A program made the position numbers and the translations under genes. Shown in pieces: positions 5,855 to 7,145 of a DNA stretch of 7,145 nucleotides. A model generated the notes under the pieces. That model was not told where the DNA came from, did not search any database, and saw nothing but the letters and a program-made list of their open reading frames with translations. The first letter of the stretch is position 1, and each line of letters begins with the position of its first letter. Origin of the DNA: Promethearchaeia archaeon (lineage in GTDB: Archaea; Asgardarchaeota; Lokiarchaeia; Sigyniarchaeales; SOKP01); NCBI GenBank assembly GCA_029856375.1, contig JAHQWX010000090.1, forward strand, positions 1 through 7,145, in the 5' to 3' direction.

Positions 5855-7039
5855 TTATCTCATTTTTAAGAATCCGCCCGTTCTCATCAGCTCGCAAGGT
5901 CTAAAATATTCTTTACCGCTCTTTTCTACAAATTCCTCGAGTAATTTACACCATTTTTTATAATTGCGCTTTCCTGGACCGAATGGACCTGGCATTGACA
6001 TCGCTCCTAAAATCGTGTCGTCGATCGTTTTATACCCAGAAACTATCCCTTCTTCCAATAACCTACATCCCTCGTTTAATTGCAACGCCATAAAAAGCTC
6101 CGAATTAAAAAGATTGGCTCTTTTATTTGGATCAACTATGGGCTTTCCTTCTTCAGACCATATACAAAATCCCTTTCCGGTTTTTTTACCCAAATTTCCT
6201 TCCTTAACAAGCTTTGTAAGAGCTTTTCCAGGAGTGAAATCGGGCGATAAAGCTTCTGCAAAATAGCTGAAAACATTAAATTGCGTGTCTAAACCCAAAT
6301 AATCCATTTTTGCGCAAGGTCCCATACCCAAATCCGCTACATCAGCGTCGATTTCCTCAAAAGGAATACTATTTTCTAACGCGTAATCCAAAAGCCAATG
6401 TATATACGCAGCACTCGCAACCGTTAACCTATTAACTATAAAACCGGGACTTTCTTTTTCAATTCTCGCGGTAATTCTTTTACCTTTAACGCAAGGCAAT
6501 TTTTGACCGACTGCCACTGTAATATCCATAATTTCTTCCGAAGTTTTCGCTCCTTTTATAACTTCAATAACTCGAAGAATAGGAATAGGTGTAAAAAAAT
6601 GCATGCCAACGACTTTTTCAGGTCTTTCAGATTCAGACGCTATTTCAGTAATGCTCATAGTAGATGTATTAGTTGCAAAGATTGCGTGGGAAGGCGTAAG
6701 AGTTCCTAATTTTTGGAACAGGCCTTTTTTCATTTCCATCTTTTCGGGAATTGCTTCTACGATAAAATCTGCTTCCGCTACTGCTTTTTTCAAATCTATT
6801 TCTTTAACGAGTCTATTCATTAGACTTTCCGTTGTTAGGCCTTCAGCTAAAAGTCCTTTTTTTTCGAGTTTTTGCAATCCGTTTTCTATAAATGCAGTGG
6901 CGCTTTCAAGAGCAGATTGTTCGATATCGTTTAAAACGACCGCCTTAAAATTTGCCATTAAAGCAACTTGGGCGATCTCTCGACCCATTGTGCCAGTGCC
7001 AATCACTACAAATGTATTAACATTACTAATATCGGTCAT
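5855..7039 (-). CDS. 3-hydroxyacyl-CoA dehydrogenase (L-specific, NAD-dependent)
   Basis: This 394-residue enzyme oxidises (3S)-hydroxyacyl-CoA to 3-ketoacyl-CoA in beta-oxidation, or the reverse. The NAD-binding domain (about 8-192) has GTGTMG (14-19), Asp38 after strand 2 for NAD specificity, and VEAIPE (94-99). The catalytic set is intact: Ser126 in NTSTMS, His147 in GMHFFTPIP, Glu159 twelve residues later, and Asn203 in SPGFIVNRL. A six-residue insertion (about 191-196) precedes the last motif relative to the human mitochondrial enzyme. The C-terminal 3HCDH domain runs to GKKTGKGF (284-291). Residues ~306-390 are a second, partial 3HCDH repeat (NEGCRLLEEGI, MPGPFGPGKR), common in bacterial and archaeal members and replacing dimer contacts. 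No crotonase domain is fused, unlike FadB and some archaeal bifunctional proteins; the adjacent convergent crotonase gene may supply related chemistry. The ATG at 7039 has GTGAA 9 nt upstream. Confidence 0.94.
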   Translation of the reverse strand: MTDISNVNTFVVIGTGTMGREIAQVALMANFKAVVLNDIEQSALESATAFIENGLQKLEKKGLLAEGLTTESLMNRLVKEIDLKKAVAEADFIVEAIPEKMEMKKGLFQKLGTLTPSHAIFATNTSTMSITEIASESERPEKVVGMHFFTPIPILRVIEVIKGAKTSEEIMDITVAVGQKLPCVKGKRITARIEKESPGFIVNRLTVASAAYIHWLLDYALENSIPFEEIDADVADLGMGPCAKMDYLGLDTQFNVFSYFAEALSPDFTPGKALTKLVKEGNLGKKTGKGFCIWSEEGKPIVDPNKRANLFNSELFMALQLNEGCRLLEEGIVSGYKTIDDTILGAMSMPGPFGPGKRNYKKWCKLLEEFVEKSGKEYFRPCELMRTGGFLKMR

Positions 7040-7086
7040 TTGAATAATTTCACAAATTTTAACTCTAAATTACATGAACAATAATA

Positions 7087-7110
7087 AGGAAAAAAAAGAA
7101 AAAAAAAAAT
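7087..7110 (-). terminator. Oligo-T tract upstream of the 3HCDH gene, probable end of a further minus-strand transcript
   Basis: On the minus strand this is a run of ten or more T residues, a C, and eight more T residues. It lies about 50 nt before the 3HCDH start, too far upstream to serve that gene. It is best read as the terminator of another minus-strand gene whose end lies at or beyond the right edge of the window. The remaining 7111-7145 is AT-rich with no gene that can be supported. Confidence 0.5.
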
Positions 7111-7145
7111 ATTTTATTAAAATCTCATATCTTTATTTTCGCATT

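Noticed and set aside
6603..7043. A 146-codon open frame on the plus strand opposite the 3HCDH gene
   Set aside because: It is fully antisense to a gene with intact catalytic motifs, and its translation is low-complexity and Ser/Ile/Phe-rich with no recognisable domain; it reflects codon bias of the real gene.
7111..7145. Possible C-terminus of another minus-strand gene
   Set aside because: Short open frames ending in stop codons exist on the minus strand before the T tract, but 35 bases are too few to support a coding call.

Overview
The window looks like an AT-rich archaeal chromosome, most likely from an Asgard (Lokiarchaeia-like) lineage. Three things support this: the C-terminal part of an archaeal XPF/Hef-type nuclease, Shine-Dalgarno elements complementary to an archaeal 16S tail (one full AAGGAGGT), and an Arf-like small GTPase fused to a longin-like domain, a eukaryote-like architecture typical of Asgard genomes. 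The lineage call is inferred from protein style; no rRNA or other marker gene is present. Start codons are mixed: two TTG, one GTG and two ATG among the five complete genes. Oligo-T tracts follow several genes, as expected for archaeal termination.

Layout: (1) 1-392 (+) is the 3' end of an XPF/Hef-family nuclease gene. (2) 527-1471 (+) is an SDR dehydrogenase resembling the (3R)-hydroxyacyl-CoA dehydrogenase part of peroxisomal MFE-2/HSD17B4. (3) 1595-3067 (+) is a five-part protein: longin-like domain, Arf-like GTPase, TPR-like helices, proline-rich linker, coiled coil. (4) 3073-4806 (-) is a membrane protein with a cation-diffusion-facilitator (CDF) core inserted between two winged-helix-like segments. 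(5) 4966-5835 (+) is a crotonase-fold protein with an isomerase-type glutamate. (6) 5855-7039 (-) is an L-3-hydroxyacyl-CoA dehydrogenase. Genes 3/4 and 5/6 are convergent with very short gaps (5 and 19 nt); genes 4/5 are divergent across 159 nt. No intergenic stretch exceeds 160 nt. No RNA gene, mobile element or CRISPR array was seen.

Three genes (SDR, crotonase, 3HCDH) belong to acyl-CoA/beta-oxidation chemistry and share a GTGAA element 7-9 nt before a plausible start codon, suggesting a dispersed fatty-acid or acyl-CoA module. It contains hydroxyacyl-CoA dehydrogenases of both expected stereospecificities. The longin-GTPase fusion and the winged-helix/CDF membrane protein sit among these metabolic genes and are the least ordinary content: the first suggests a membrane-trafficking-like or signalling scaffold, the second a metal-responsive or membrane-tethered regulator-transporter.
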